NCBI GenBank assembly: GCA_030378125.1
Contig: JAUCGN010000035.1
Coordinates: forward strand, 1 to 12,427
From: Thiotrichales bacterium HSG1
GTDB taxonomy: Bacteria > Pseudomonadota > Gammaproteobacteria > Beggiatoales > Beggiatoaceae
Direction of reading: 5' to 3'
DNA length: 12,427 nt
Both the position numbers and the translations under genes were made by a program. A model generated the notes under the pieces. It was given only the letters and a program-made list of their open reading frames with translations, searched no databases and was not told the DNA's origin. The first letter of the stretch is position 1. Every line of letters begins with the position of its first letter. Below, in pieces: positions 5,815 to 12,427 of this stretch.

Positions 5815-5996
5815 ATGATAAATTGTATTACACAAGTACGAAACAACTTATCCAATATAGTCAATCGTGCATTTAATATAAACGAAAGAATGATTATTGC
5901 CAAAAATGGTAAAAACATAGCAGCTATCATATGGAAAAATTAGAAAAAGCTGATGACCCAAAAAAATGGAAATATGCCCTCAAACCTAACACTTAA
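5815..5996 (+). pseudogene. Frameshifted Phd/YefM-family antitoxin
   Basis: Frame 1 from ATG 5815 reads MINCITQVRNNLSNIV, then NERMIIAKNGKNIAAII, and stops at TAG 5941-5943. This is the N-terminal and central part of a Phd/YefM antitoxin (typical: xATxxRxNLSEILNRV, then ERVIIAKNGKPVAAII). The sequence continues in another frame as MEKLEKADDPKKWKYALKPNT to TAA 5994-5996, matching the LEKLEDAxD-type C-terminal helix. A small indel near 5928-5931 therefore breaks the gene, perhaps with loss of a few residues. AGG about 9 nt before the ATG could be its ribosome binding site. No partner toxin (Doc/YoeB) follows; hemD starts 3 nt after the last stop. An opposite-strand frame covering 5664-5930 is probably spurious. 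Confidence 0.65.
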
Positions 5997-5999
5997 CCA

Positions 6000-6728
6000 A
6001 TGTCATTAAACAAACTAAAAATATTAGTCACCAGACCCATCCATCAATCTGAACCATTATGTCAATTGATAGAATCAAATGGTGGAGAAGCAGTTCGACT
6101 ACCAGTTATTAACATTGTAAGAGTCAATAATAATTGGCAAGATTATGATTTTAATAACTTTAATATTGGTATTTTTATTAGTTCTAATGCAGTAGAACAT
6201 ACTTTATTACAGGTAAATTTGCCAACCAGATTGAATTTATTTGCAGTAGGTAAAGCCACAGCTAAAACCATGCAAAGCCATGAATTAACTCCACTATGCC
6301 CACCACCACCGTTTAATAGCGAAACATTATTATCAATGCCACAATTACAGAATATTGCTAACCAAAAAATCATAATATTTAGAGGTGAAGGTGGCAGAGA
6401 ATTATTGGCGGATACATTACGACAACGTGGTGCTTATGTACAATATATATCTGTTTATCGGCGAGTACCAGCGTCAATTCCAACTGGTGATATTTATTCT
6501 GACATAATAACTGTAACAAGCAGTGAAGGATTACAAAATTTATTGCTTATGTTACAAGGATCGCCTTGGGTAAGAAAAAATCCCTTAGTTGTGATAAGTG
6601 AACGTGTTGCTGTCAAAGCTAAACAATTAGGAATCCAAGCACCAATATTTATTGCTCCTGCTGCTAGTGATGAAGGATTACTCACAGCTATTTTACAGGC
6701 TAAAGAACATATAATTTCTTCCATTTGA
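6000..6728 (+). CDS. hemD: Uroporphyrinogen-III synthase
   Basis: A 242-aa cytoplasmic enzyme that cyclises hydroxymethylbilane with D-ring inversion to uroporphyrinogen III, the precursor of heme, siroheme and cobalamin. Seen: N-terminal ILVTRP (8-13), FISSNAV (59-65), FAVGKATA (81-88), FRGEGGRELL (127-136), ITVTSSEGLQ (170-179), LVVISERVA (186-194) and a closing EGLLTAIL helix. These are the two HemD subdomains in order and at normal length. It sits alone rather than behind hemC, and hemX/hemY do not follow. There is no Shine-Dalgarno; the start lies 3 nt after the stop of the broken phd-like gene, so reinitiation could drive its translation. The gene converges with queE. Confidence 0.93.
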   Translation: MSLNKLKILVTRPIHQSEPLCQLIESNGGEAVRLPVINIVRVNNNWQDYDFNNFNIGIFISSNAVEHTLLQVNLPTRLNLFAVGKATAKTMQSHELTPLCPPPPFNSETLLSMPQLQNIANQKIIIFRGEGGRELLADTLRQRGAYVQYISVYRRVPASIPTGDIYSDIITVTSSEGLQNLLLMLQGSPWVRKNPLVVISERVAVKAKQLGIQAPIFIAPAASDEGLLTAILQAKEHIISSI

Positions 6729-6775
6729 AATCAGAATTTAATAATATGGTAAATTAAACCTTCCAGAATTTTTTA

Positions 6776-7462
6776 TCATGTTCCCCGTTTATCACCCCAT
6801 ATATTGATATGCAATCTAGGAGAATAACGATAGCCGGTTTCCTTACAAACTTCTACTAGCCATTTTTGACGTTCTTCAATATCATTGATTTGAGTACCTT
6901 GTGGCATCAAAACAATCATTTCTTTTGGGATAGGTAACTGTTTAGACAACTCCAATACTTCTTGAATATCTTGAATATCACTAATGACAAATTTAGCCTG
7001 ACAGTCATATTTGTCTAGGAATAAACGTATAACGTCCAGTTTAAGTCTTTCTCTATTATGAACTTTCTGCCATTGTTTATCTTTCAAAGAAGTTGGAGTT
7101 GAATTGGAGAGCTTTGGACTCATTGAAATTAAATTTGCCGACACTGGTGCAAAAATAGTGGCGTTGGTTTCAATTGTAATATGATGTCCTTTCGCAGATA
7201 ACTTCTCACACAATATCGTCAATTCTTCTTTCTGAATAAAAGGTTCACCTCCTGTAATCACAACATGTTTAACACCAAATTTAATTATTGCATTAAATGC
7301 ATCGGAAACCGTAATATCTTTATTTTCAGGAGTCCAACTAGTATATGCTGTGTCACACCATAAACATCTTAAATTACAAGTACTAGTCCGAAAAAAAACC
7401 GAAGGAACACCAACCAATCGACCTTCACCTTGTAAGGTATAGAATATTTCACTATATTTCAT
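6776..7462 (-). CDS. queE: 7-carboxy-7-deazaguanine synthase (radical SAM)
   Basis: A 228-aa radical SAM enzyme converting 6-carboxy-tetrahydropterin to 7-carboxy-7-deazaguanine on the route to queuosine-modified tRNA. Seen: YTLQGEG (8-14), the cluster motif CxxxCxxC as Cys29, Cys33 and Cys36 (CNLRCLWCD), TGGEP (70-74), IETNAT for SAM binding, and the C-terminal signature RLHINIWGDKRGT. The length is normal for the long form of the family. It starts 22 nt after the membrane glycosyltransferase gene and is probably the last gene of that leftward unit. No clear Shine-Dalgarno is visible. No other queuosine gene is in the window. Confidence 0.95.
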   Translation of the reverse strand: MKYSEIFYTLQGEGRLVGVPSVFFRTSTCNLRCLWCDTAYTSWTPENKDITVSDAFNAIIKFGVKHVVITGGEPFIQKEELTILCEKLSAKGHHITIETNATIFAPVSANLISMSPKLSNSTPTSLKDKQWQKVHNRERLKLDVIRLFLDKYDCQAKFVISDIQDIQEVLELSKQLPIPKEMIVLMPQGTQINDIEERQKWLVEVCKETGYRYSPRLHINIWGDKRGT

Positions 7463-7484
7463 GGACTATTACCAAATTTTATTA

Positions 7485-9068
7485 CTACGAAGGATTCTCA
7501 ATATAAGTTTTCCGACGCATAACCAACAAATTTTTCTGTTTATCGTACACCACAAACTCAAAATGTTGTTGTATTGATGGATTTTCTATAGTTTTTGTTA
7601 TAATTCCATACATTTGAACCCAGTCAACCAAATATTGAATATCCCCATTTATAATATACTCAGGCAACCTATTTTGTTGGCGAGCTTCTAGTGAATGAGG
7701 ACTAGTTTTTCCATCTAAATTGAGAGTGCGGTCATGGAAATAACCAATGGCACCAGATTGCCACGATCCCACCCAAACATCCTCTGGTATATTATCATCA
7801 ACCCATTCAGGTAGATACATATACATACTATAACCACCTAAATATTGAAAATAACTAACGTAATGTTTAGTAAATAGGTAAGTACGCACATGTAAACCAA
7901 TCATAATAGTAATAAATAACAATCCGATCATGGGCATAACTACTTTTTTAGCAGGTAAACGTTGCCAAATAAATACTACAACACTGGCCCATAATAGAGC
8001 TAAGAAAGGAGAGGTTGGAAACATATAACGACCAGCAAAATAATGAGCTCCAAAAAATAATCCATAAAAAATCACCAAACACACAGCAAAAATACTAATC
8101 AACACTGTCATACGGCGTTCTTCTAGGTGTAATTTTCGTACCAGCATCCAAATCAGCACAATTAATAGGAAAATTGCAATAGCAATTTGAACCCAGGTTT
8201 GGATAAGTAAAATATGTGGGATTGGCATGAAAACAAACAAATATTCTATTAAAAATCTTGGAATGTAAGGTAGACTATAAGCAAAAACCATATTGAATGA
8301 TTCGGCTTGACCGCTAATTGGCATTAAATTACCGAAATTTACTATATTGTTGATTAACCAAGGTAAAACTACTATAACCGAAGTAGCACCCATCAAAATA
8401 ACTTGTAAAAAACGTCTTTTAAACGCTGCAAATTCAAATGAACCTAATAGTAAATGAGTAACACAAGCAGCAAAAATAAATAATGCGGCATCATTACGAA
8501 CCCAAAATGTTATGCCCAGTAATATTCCCAATCCAAACCAACGCCACATATTCCAACTTTGTTTAGAAAAACTAAATAATATAGCCACTCCTATAATGCA
8601 AAAAACATATAGACCAGTTTCCAGTCCATTAACAGTGTGACCAACTAAAATTGGACTGGCATACCAAGTTGTTGCTGCCAATGCTGATACTGTTCCAGCA
8701 TTAGGAGATTTATGTAAGATTCGTTTACCACCTTGCCAAATCAGTAGAGCAGCTAAAGTTGCTATGATAAACTGTATTAAAATAATGATTATTATGCCTT
8801 GAATTTTGTCTCCATCAACTAACCAGTAACTAATTGCCCATAAACCAGTGGTCAATGGTTGAGTGCCATTGGTTGGAATTGTGCCATTGGCTGTACTCAT
8901 GCCATGACCTAAAGCCATATTTCTAGCAATCGTCATCATCAGATAACCATCTTCAGAGACTGAATTTAGCATACGTTCTTGGGAAGATAAGGGTATTAAA
9001 CGAACTATTCCTCCAATCAACATAAGTATTGCAATAAGTAAAATAAAACTACGTCGTTGTGAAATCAT
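7485..9068 (-). CDS. GT-C type membrane glycosyltransferase (dolichyl-P-mannose/ArnT-like)
   Basis: A 527-aa polytopic inner-membrane protein with about ten to twelve hydrophobic segments up to residue 395, then a soluble C-terminal domain of about 130 aa. Seen: the first periplasmic loop carries SEDGYLMMTIARN (Glu39-Asp40), the acidic pair expected for catalysis in GT-C enzymes. NGTQPL (67-72), NGLET (147-151), FWVRND (188-193) and FAGRYMFP (344-351) are motifs I associate with uncharacterised bacterial GT39/GT83-like proteins. The C-terminal domain contains NLDGKTS (450-456). It likely transfers a sugar from a polyprenyl-phosphate donor to a lipid, glycan or protein; the substrate cannot be told. 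GAGGTG 5 nt before the ATG supports the start. It lies between pabB and queE, both unrelated in function. Confidence 0.8.
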   Translation of the reverse strand: MISQRRSFILLIAILMLIGGIVRLIPLSSQERMLNSVSEDGYLMMTIARNMALGHGMSTANGTIPTNGTQPLTTGLWAISYWLVDGDKIQGIIIIILIQFIIATLAALLIWQGGKRILHKSPNAGTVSALAATTWYASPILVGHTVNGLETGLYVFCIIGVAILFSFSKQSWNMWRWFGLGILLGITFWVRNDAALFIFAACVTHLLLGSFEFAAFKRRFLQVILMGATSVIVVLPWLINNIVNFGNLMPISGQAESFNMVFAYSLPYIPRFLIEYLFVFMPIPHILLIQTWVQIAIAIFLLIVLIWMLVRKLHLEERRMTVLISIFAVCLVIFYGLFFGAHYFAGRYMFPTSPFLALLWASVVVFIWQRLPAKKVVMPMIGLLFITIMIGLHVRTYLFTKHYVSYFQYLGGYSMYMYLPEWVDDNIPEDVWVGSWQSGAIGYFHDRTLNLDGKTSPHSLEARQQNRLPEYIINGDIQYLVDWVQMYGIITKTIENPSIQQHFEFVVYDKQKNLLVMRRKTYIENPS

Positions 9069-9104
9069 TTTTGCACCTCGGTTATTTAAAAAATTATATC
9101 TTTA

Positions 9105-10064
9105 TCAAAATGAAATATAAACTTTATCTAACATTTCTTTATACTCAGTTTTTAGATCGCTATCTATGGTAATACCACCACCACTTTTATAAATTAACTG
9201 TTGATCTACTTTTTCTATAAAACGAATCATCACTGCACTATCCAGTTTATTGCCATCAAAATATCCAAATATCCCGGTAAAAAAACCACGCTGATAATTT
9301 TCAACTGTTTTAATAATTTCAAGCGTTTTTTTCTTGGGAGTACCTGAAATTGAACCAGCTGGCAGTAAAGGCAACAGTATATCTCCAACTCTTTGTTGCC
9401 AATTAGGTTCCAAAATTCCACTAATTTCTGAACTAACTTGCAATAAATTTTTAGGACCAGCAGTTATTTGATTTACATACCTAAACTTGTTAACCATAAC
9501 TTTTTTCGCTACAATAGACAAATCATTACGAAGCAAATCTACTACCATGTTATGTTCAGCATGCTCTTTTTCATTTGTTAAGAGTCTTTCTTTGGCATTT
9601 GGAATTGACGCATCAATTGTCCCTTTCATTGGATAAGTTTTAATCATGTTATTTTCAATTTTAACAAACCGTTCTGGTGAAAATGTGATAAATTTATCCT
9701 GAAAATATAGTTTGAAAAGAGCTTTACTATTCAAAAAAATTTCTAGTAGTGATATATTTGATTGTATTAAGGTGGGAAAGGTTAGATTGAGCATATATGT
9801 ATTACCGATTCTTATTTCTTGTATAACACGCTCAAAAGCTAACCTATACCGATCTAAACTAACAGGTATTTTTTTTATAGTTGGTTGCTGATTTTGGTGG
9901 CTATAATTGACGTTAGTGAATCCATCAATTGAAAATAATATGTCAGACTGCACGAAGGGAGTTATGTAAAATTTTTCTACTTCAAAATCAATGACAAACA
10001 AAAAAGGTATTTTTTTACTACCCAATTCGTTTAGTCGTTTCTTATAGTCGTTATAGTCCGTAAT
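9105..10064 (-). CDS. pabB: Aminodeoxychorismate synthase component I, probable AUU start
   Basis: Makes 4-amino-4-deoxychorismate from chorismate for folate synthesis. Motifs (numbered from the in-frame TTG at 10023-10025): PMKGT (132-136), whose Lys134 marks PabB rather than TrpE; EHNMVVDLLRNDL (157-169); GSISGTPKKKTLE (224-236); GFFTGIFGYFDG; and SGGGITIDSD with EYKEMLDK at the end. It is a compact form (306-319 aa against about 450 in E. coli), lacking most of the N-terminal domain, as in many bacteria. The TTG has no ribosome binding site. Upstream, in frame, residues ITDYNDYKKRLNE join smoothly to LGSKKIPFLFVIDFE, a familiar PabB beginning. The only start-like codon there, ATT at 10062-10064, sits 5 nt after GAAGGA. 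I therefore annotate ATT as the start; no ATG, GTG or TTG lies between it and the preceding stop. Confidence 0.85.
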   Translation of the reverse strand: MTDYNDYKKRLNELGSKKIPFLFVIDFEVEKFYITPFVQSDILFSIDGFTNVNYSHQNQQPTIKKIPVSLDRYRLAFERVIQEIRIGNTYMLNLTFPTLIQSNISLLEIFLNSKALFKLYFQDKFITFSPERFVKIENNMIKTYPMKGTIDASIPNAKERLLTNEKEHAEHNMVVDLLRNDLSIVAKKVMVNKFRYVNQITAGPKNLLQVSSEISGILEPNWQQRVGDILLPLLPAGSISGTPKKKTLEIIKTVENYQRGFFTGIFGYFDGNKLDSAVMIRFIEKVDQQLIYKSGGGITIDSDLKTEYKEMLDKVYISF

Positions 10065-10069
10065 TTAAA

Positions 10070-10075
10070 TCCTTC
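10070..10075 (-). promoter_or_regulatory. Ribosome binding site deciding the pabB start
   Basis: GAAGGA on the minus strand ends 5 nt before the ATT codon at 10062-10064 and about 44 nt before the TTG alternative. Ideal spacing to ATT is the main argument for a non-canonical AUU start. Confidence 0.6.
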
Positions 10076-10094
10076 AACAAAAATTAATATCGTA

Positions 10095-10123
10095 CTTATA
10101 CCATATGTAAGAAGATTTAACAA
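10095..10123 (-). promoter_or_regulatory. Promoter for pabB-glycosyltransferase-queE
   Basis: On the minus strand, -35 TTGTTA (10118-10123), a 17-nt spacer and -10 TATAAG (10095-10100), with an upstream TGG giving an extended -10. The expected transcription start is near 10088, about 24 nt before the proposed ATT start. It lies after the SirB-family gene, so the three leftward genes can be transcribed independently of def. Confidence 0.55.
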
Positions 10124-10136
10124 ATTTTTAGGAGGT

Positions 10137-10529
10137 TCACAGAAAGCTAATTTGGTCAAATGGGATGGCTGTTTTAGTTAATGCCACTGAAACTAAGTAG
10201 AAGAAAGTTGCTAAAGCCAACCAAAAAGCAGTAACCTTAATAGTTTTAGTTTTACCGTACTTGAGAGCTATTCCACCGATAATGATATACATTAATAATG
10301 CTACCAATTTTGCAGTTAGCCAAGCCTGAGTACCTGGGTATTGGTGTAGTAGCATAATTAAACCTATGCCACTGAGTAATAAGGTGGTATCAATGAAATG
10401 AGGTAAAGTTTTTACCCACTGGTATTGTAATCTTGGGTTATCTTGTAACATCCAAATACCGCGTGTAAAAAAAGATACAAAGGTGACTATTACGCAAAAA
10501 ACATGAATATTTTTTATTACCAGATACAT
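10137..10529 (-). CDS. SirB2-family inner-membrane protein
   Basis: A 130-aa protein with four predicted membrane helices (about 5-23, 47-62, 72-90 and 100-118). The segments KNIHVFCVIVTFVSFFTRGIW, LLLSGIGLIM and WLTAKLVALLMYIIIGGIAL give the SirB family pattern: a histidine in the first helix, then a TLLLxSG turn and a KLxxLLxYI helix. The family is named from an 'invasion gene regulator' association in Salmonella; its biochemical role is unknown. Its ATG overlaps the def stop codon in a TAATG junction, so it is co-transcribed with and translationally coupled to def. This is an unusual partner, since fmt more often follows def. Confidence 0.85.
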   Translation of the reverse strand: MYLVIKNIHVFCVIVTFVSFFTRGIWMLQDNPRLQYQWVKTLPHFIDTTLLLSGIGLIMLLHQYPGTQAWLTAKLVALLMYIIIGGIALKYGKTKTIKVTAFWLALATFFYLVSVALTKTAIPFDQISFL

Positions 10530-11029
10530 TATTTGTTACGTTGTTGTTTAATCAATTTTTGTTTTATGCGTTGTCTTTTTAAAGAGGATAATCGATCCAC
10601 AAACAACTTACCGTTCAAGTGGTCTATTTCATGTTGAATACATACTGACAAAATTCCATCAGTCGTTAAAACTATCTGTTCACCATCCTTATTAATAGCT
10701 TGTACAGTAATATTTTCAGCTCGTTTTACCTGTTCAAATATGTCTGGAACTGATAAACAACCTTCTTCTGTAGATTGTTGTCCATCAGCACTAGTGATGT
10801 TTGGGTTAATAAGACATATAGGCTGATTTTTATTTTCTGATACATCAATCACAACAATTTGCTGATGGATATTTACTTGAGTTGCAGCAAGTCCAATCCC
10901 CGGAGCTGCATACATAGTTTCAAACATATCAGTGATGACATTTTGTATTTTGCTATCAATTTGTTTTACCTGTTTAGCCTTAGTGTACAATCTGGAATCA
11001 GGGAAATGTAATATTTTAAGAATTGCCAT
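10529..11029 (-). CDS. def: Peptide deformylase
   Basis: A 166-aa metalloenzyme removing the N-formyl group from new polypeptides at the ribosome exit. All three family motifs are intact: GIGLAATQ (44-51), EGCLSVPD (89-96, metal ligand Cys91) and IQHEIDHLNG (131-140, ligands His133 and His137, catalytic Glu134). The basic C-terminal helix (LKRQRIKQKLIKQQRNK) is as in type I enzymes. Length is normal. No good Shine-Dalgarno precedes the ATG. fmt, the usual neighbour, is absent; the overlapping downstream gene is of the SirB2 family. Confidence 0.97.
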   Translation of the reverse strand: MAILKILHFPDSRLYTKAKQVKQIDSKIQNVITDMFETMYAAPGIGLAATQVNIHQQIVVIDVSENKNQPICLINPNITSADGQQSTEEGCLSVPDIFEQVKRAENITVQAINKDGEQIVLTTDGILSVCIQHEIDHLNGKLFVDRLSSLKRQRIKQKLIKQQRNK

Positions 11030-11113
11030 AATGATTAAGTTTTTACCAACCTAATTAATTTCTTAGTTTCTTTCAACAAGTGTATTTTAGAACGATATTT
11101 CTGAAATAAATGC

Positions 11114-11141
11114 TTGATATTTTAAAAAATCAGCATATAAT
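11114..11141 (+). promoter_or_regulatory. Promoter upstream of the GT8 gene
   Basis: -35 TTGATA (11114-11119), a 16-nt spacer and a perfect -10 TATAAT (11136-11141). It would give a leader of about 120 nt before the ATG at 11270. A second candidate is nearer the gene. Confidence 0.45.
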
Positions 11142-11176
11142 GACTCGCATTCTTTGAGGATTTTGGGCATGTTATA

Positions 11177-11185
11177 TGCTATACT
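11177..11185 (+). promoter_or_regulatory. Second candidate promoter (extended -10) for the GT8 gene
   Basis: TGCTATACT is an extended -10 element. The best -35-like sequence (TTGAGG, 11154-11159) is 20 nt away, too far to count. The TATATGCT here (11173-11180) is the exact inverse of AGCATATA (11132-11139) over the other promoter. Confidence 0.35.
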
Positions 11186-11256
11186 AAAACTCTTAAACAA
11201 CATCATAACTTATTAGTGATTTTATATCAATAATCTTTGTACGGAACAATTTTTTT

Positions 11257-11261
11257 AAGGG
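11257..11261 (+). promoter_or_regulatory. Ribosome binding site deciding the GT8 start
   Basis: AAGGG lies 8 nt before the ATG at 11270. The alternative in-frame TTG at 11237 has no ribosome binding site and would place this sequence inside the gene. Confidence 0.65.
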
Positions 11262-11269
11262 AAAATGAC

Positions 11270-12181
11270 ATGCACAACGAAGTTAATCTTGTTTTAGCCT
11301 CCAATGAGGCTGGGGCTTATGGTCTAGTTGTAACTGTTCGGTCAGTTCTGGAACATTGTAGTTGTAAATGTAATGTATATATATTGAGTTCCAAAATACC
11401 TAAAAAAATCCAAGACCAGCTTAAAGAATCATGGAATACAGACGTTACTGGACAAATTCAATTCATTGAAGTTAACCCTAAGATCGTTAAAAATTTTCGA
11501 GTTATTTTACATCTTCGTCATAAGGAAACTTATTTAAGGTTATTTTTGGGTGATCTATTACCGCCAGAACTTGAGCGTTGTATTTATTTAGATATAGATT
11601 TATTAGTCACTGATGATATTTGCCAATTTAATCAAGCTGATTTACAGGGGAATTGGATAGGAGCAATGTTAGATGTTTCCGCACCTGATCCTCAAGCACA
11701 AGAAGCAAGACATAAATTACTCGCTCTCCAACATCCAGAAAAATATTTTAATGGTGGGGTTTTATTGGTCGATTTAACTGCATGGAGAGAGCATAAAATA
11801 ACCGAAAAATCAGTTATATATGCTAAAGATAACTATGATAATTTATCGGCAGCAGATCAGGATGTATTGAATGCTATTTTACAAGGTAAATGGTTACAAT
11901 TAGAACAAAGATGGAACATTTCTCAATATAAACGAGAACTAACTTCAAGTCATAAAGGAATCATCCATTTAATTGGGCCTTATAAACCTTGGCACGCAGA
12001 TTATGATTGGAAATTTAAACAGTTGTTCTTTGAAATTTTGGATAAAACAGTATTCAAAGGCTGGAGACCAGTCAAAGCATTTGGTTTAGCCTCCATTTAT
12101 TGGAAGTTATACCATAAAACACCAACTCTTGAACTAATAAGAGGAAAGTTTCGTAGAGAAATTAAAAAACTTAGAAAATAA
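11270..12181 (+). CDS. Family 8 glycosyltransferase (LgtC/galactosyltransferase-like)
   Basis: A 303-aa cytoplasmic GT-A fold enzyme. Seen: VNLVLASNEAGAYGLVVTVRSVL (5-27), the start of the nucleotide-sugar fold; CIYLDIDLLV with the metal-binding DxD as Asp108-Ile-Asp110; YFNGGVLLVDL (159-169); AADQDVLN (194-201); and HLIGPYKPW (223-231), the HxxGxxKPW metal/UDP motif of GT8. It is a retaining transferase that likely uses a UDP-sugar to extend lipopolysaccharide or another surface glycan; the sugar is unknown. The basic C-terminal tail (IRGKFRREIKKLRK) suggests membrane association, as in LgtC. The ATG at 11270 is chosen over TTG 11237 because of its ribosome binding site and because LgtC-like proteins begin just before the first strand. 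It is followed by a sulfotransferase gene in the same direction. Confidence 0.93.
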   Translation: MHNEVNLVLASNEAGAYGLVVTVRSVLEHCSCKCNVYILSSKIPKKIQDQLKESWNTDVTGQIQFIEVNPKIVKNFRVILHLRHKETYLRLFLGDLLPPELERCIYLDIDLLVTDDICQFNQADLQGNWIGAMLDVSAPDPQAQEARHKLLALQHPEKYFNGGVLLVDLTAWREHKITEKSVIYAKDNYDNLSAADQDVLNAILQGKWLQLEQRWNISQYKRELTSSHKGIIHLIGPYKPWHADYDWKFKQLFFEILDKTVFKGWRPVKAFGLASIYWKLYHKTPTLELIRGKFRREIKKLRK

Positions 12182-12202
12182 GTTATTTGGGCGTAAATTG
12201 AT

Positions 12203-12218
12203 AACTTTATTTAAAGTT
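12203..12218. other. Small AT-only hairpin after the GT8 gene
   Basis: AACTTTA (12203-12209) and TAAAGTT (12212-12218) are perfect complements around TT, followed by TATTT. It is too weak and too T-poor downstream for a confident terminator, so the GT8 and sulfotransferase genes may be co-transcribed. Confidence 0.2.
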
Positions 12219-12254
12219 TATTTCCATAATCCATAAATTTATTATTAAGAAAAC

Positions 12255-12427
12255 ATGTCAAATTTAGCTGAGAAAGTCACCGTTATTCACATTGTTGGAA
12301 CTGGCAGAAATGGAAGTACTTTACTGGAAAGAATCCTAAATGAAGTTCCAGATTTTTTTGCGGCTGGAGAAGCCGGTTGGACTGATTTAGAAAAAATAGA
12401 AGAATGTAACTGTCATTGTGGTAAAAA
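12255..12427 (+). CDS. Sulfotransferase family protein, N-terminal part (cut by window end)
   Basis: Only the first 57 codons are in the window, running off its right end. VIHIVGTGRNGSTLLERIL (10-28) is the PAPS-binding loop of sulfotransferases (GxGRSGSTLLxRxL). The residues that follow, AAGEAGWTDLEKI and then a CNCHCG cysteine cluster, match the start of bacterial sulfotransferases with a CxCG segment. It would move sulfate from PAPS to a glycan or small acceptor; next to a GT8 enzyme, a sulfated surface glycan is a fair guess. Start ATG at 12255, with only a weak AAGA upstream. Confidence 0.85.
   Translation, partial: MSNLAEKVTVIHIVGTGRNGSTLLERILNEVPDFFAAGEAGWTDLEKIEECNCHCGK

Noticed and set aside
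5664..5930. 88-codon minus-strand frame resembling a small membrane protein
   Set aside because: Its hydrophobic half is antisense to a recognisable Phd/YefM antitoxin, and its C-terminus is translated palindromic repeat, so it is probably not a gene.
6729..6775. Terminator between the converging hemD and queE genes
   Set aside because: Only a 6-bp AT-only stem (AATTTA/TAAATT) with a 9-nt loop and no good T-run beside it.
10129..10136. Plus-strand AGGAGG as a ribosome binding site
   Set aside because: No plus-strand open frame follows; the region lies just beyond the end of the leftward SirB-family gene.
11237..11269. Longer GT8 start at TTG 11237
   Set aside because: No ribosome binding site; AAGGG before ATG 11270 and the fold start favour the shorter protein.

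Overview
The window comes from an AT-rich bacterium, most likely a gammaproteobacterium. The housekeeping genes (hemD, queE, a compact pabB, a SirB2-type membrane protein, def) fit that group. Two copies of a GTTCCCA...TGG palindromic repeat, and a 'ggattaacaggatt' interspersed element, are of kinds I associate with large sulfur bacteria (Beggiatoa/Thiomargarita relatives) and cyanobacteria. The lineage is an inference; no rRNA or marker tree is available here.

Region 1 (1-665) has no convincing intact gene. It is AT-rich and holds a 16-codon zinc-ribbon scrap (CPHCGS) and GCGTAA motifs that may be worn insertion-sequence material. Region 2 (666-3921) is a two-gene unit: a 134-aa protein of unrecognised family, overlapping by 23 nt a 957-aa protein with a trypsin-like protease domain (His45/Asp81/Ser150), an NB-ARC STAND ATPase with winged helix, and eight 42-residue TPRs. 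This is the architecture of NLR-like, NTP-dependent conflict/defence proteins and is the most interesting part of the window. The TPR array shows DNA-level signs of recent internal duplication.

Region 3 (about 3926-5996) is a toxin-antitoxin and repeat island: an interspersed element, a palindromic repeat, a YafQ-type toxin with its RelB/DinJ-type antitoxin, a broken unrecognised gene fragment, a MazEF-type pair with a clear autoregulatory promoter/operator, a second palindromic repeat, and a frameshifted Phd/YefM-type antitoxin lying 3 nt before hemD.

Region 4 (6000-11029) is chromosomal backbone. hemD (tetrapyrrole synthesis) reads rightward and converges on a leftward set: pabB (folate), a GT-C membrane glycosyltransferase and queE (queuosine), closely spaced and with a good promoter before pabB. 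Upstream of these, def and a SirB2-family gene overlap in a TAATG junction. Region 5 (11030-12427) reads rightward: a promoter region, a GT8 glycosyltransferase, and the start of a PAPS-dependent sulfotransferase running off the window, which suggests a surface-glycan or sulfated-product locus continuing to the right.

The main points for re-inspection are the protease-NB-ARC-TPR system and its partner, a probable AUU start codon of pabB with an ideal Shine-Dalgarno, the hidden phd pseudogene, and the repeats bracketing the toxin-antitoxin island.
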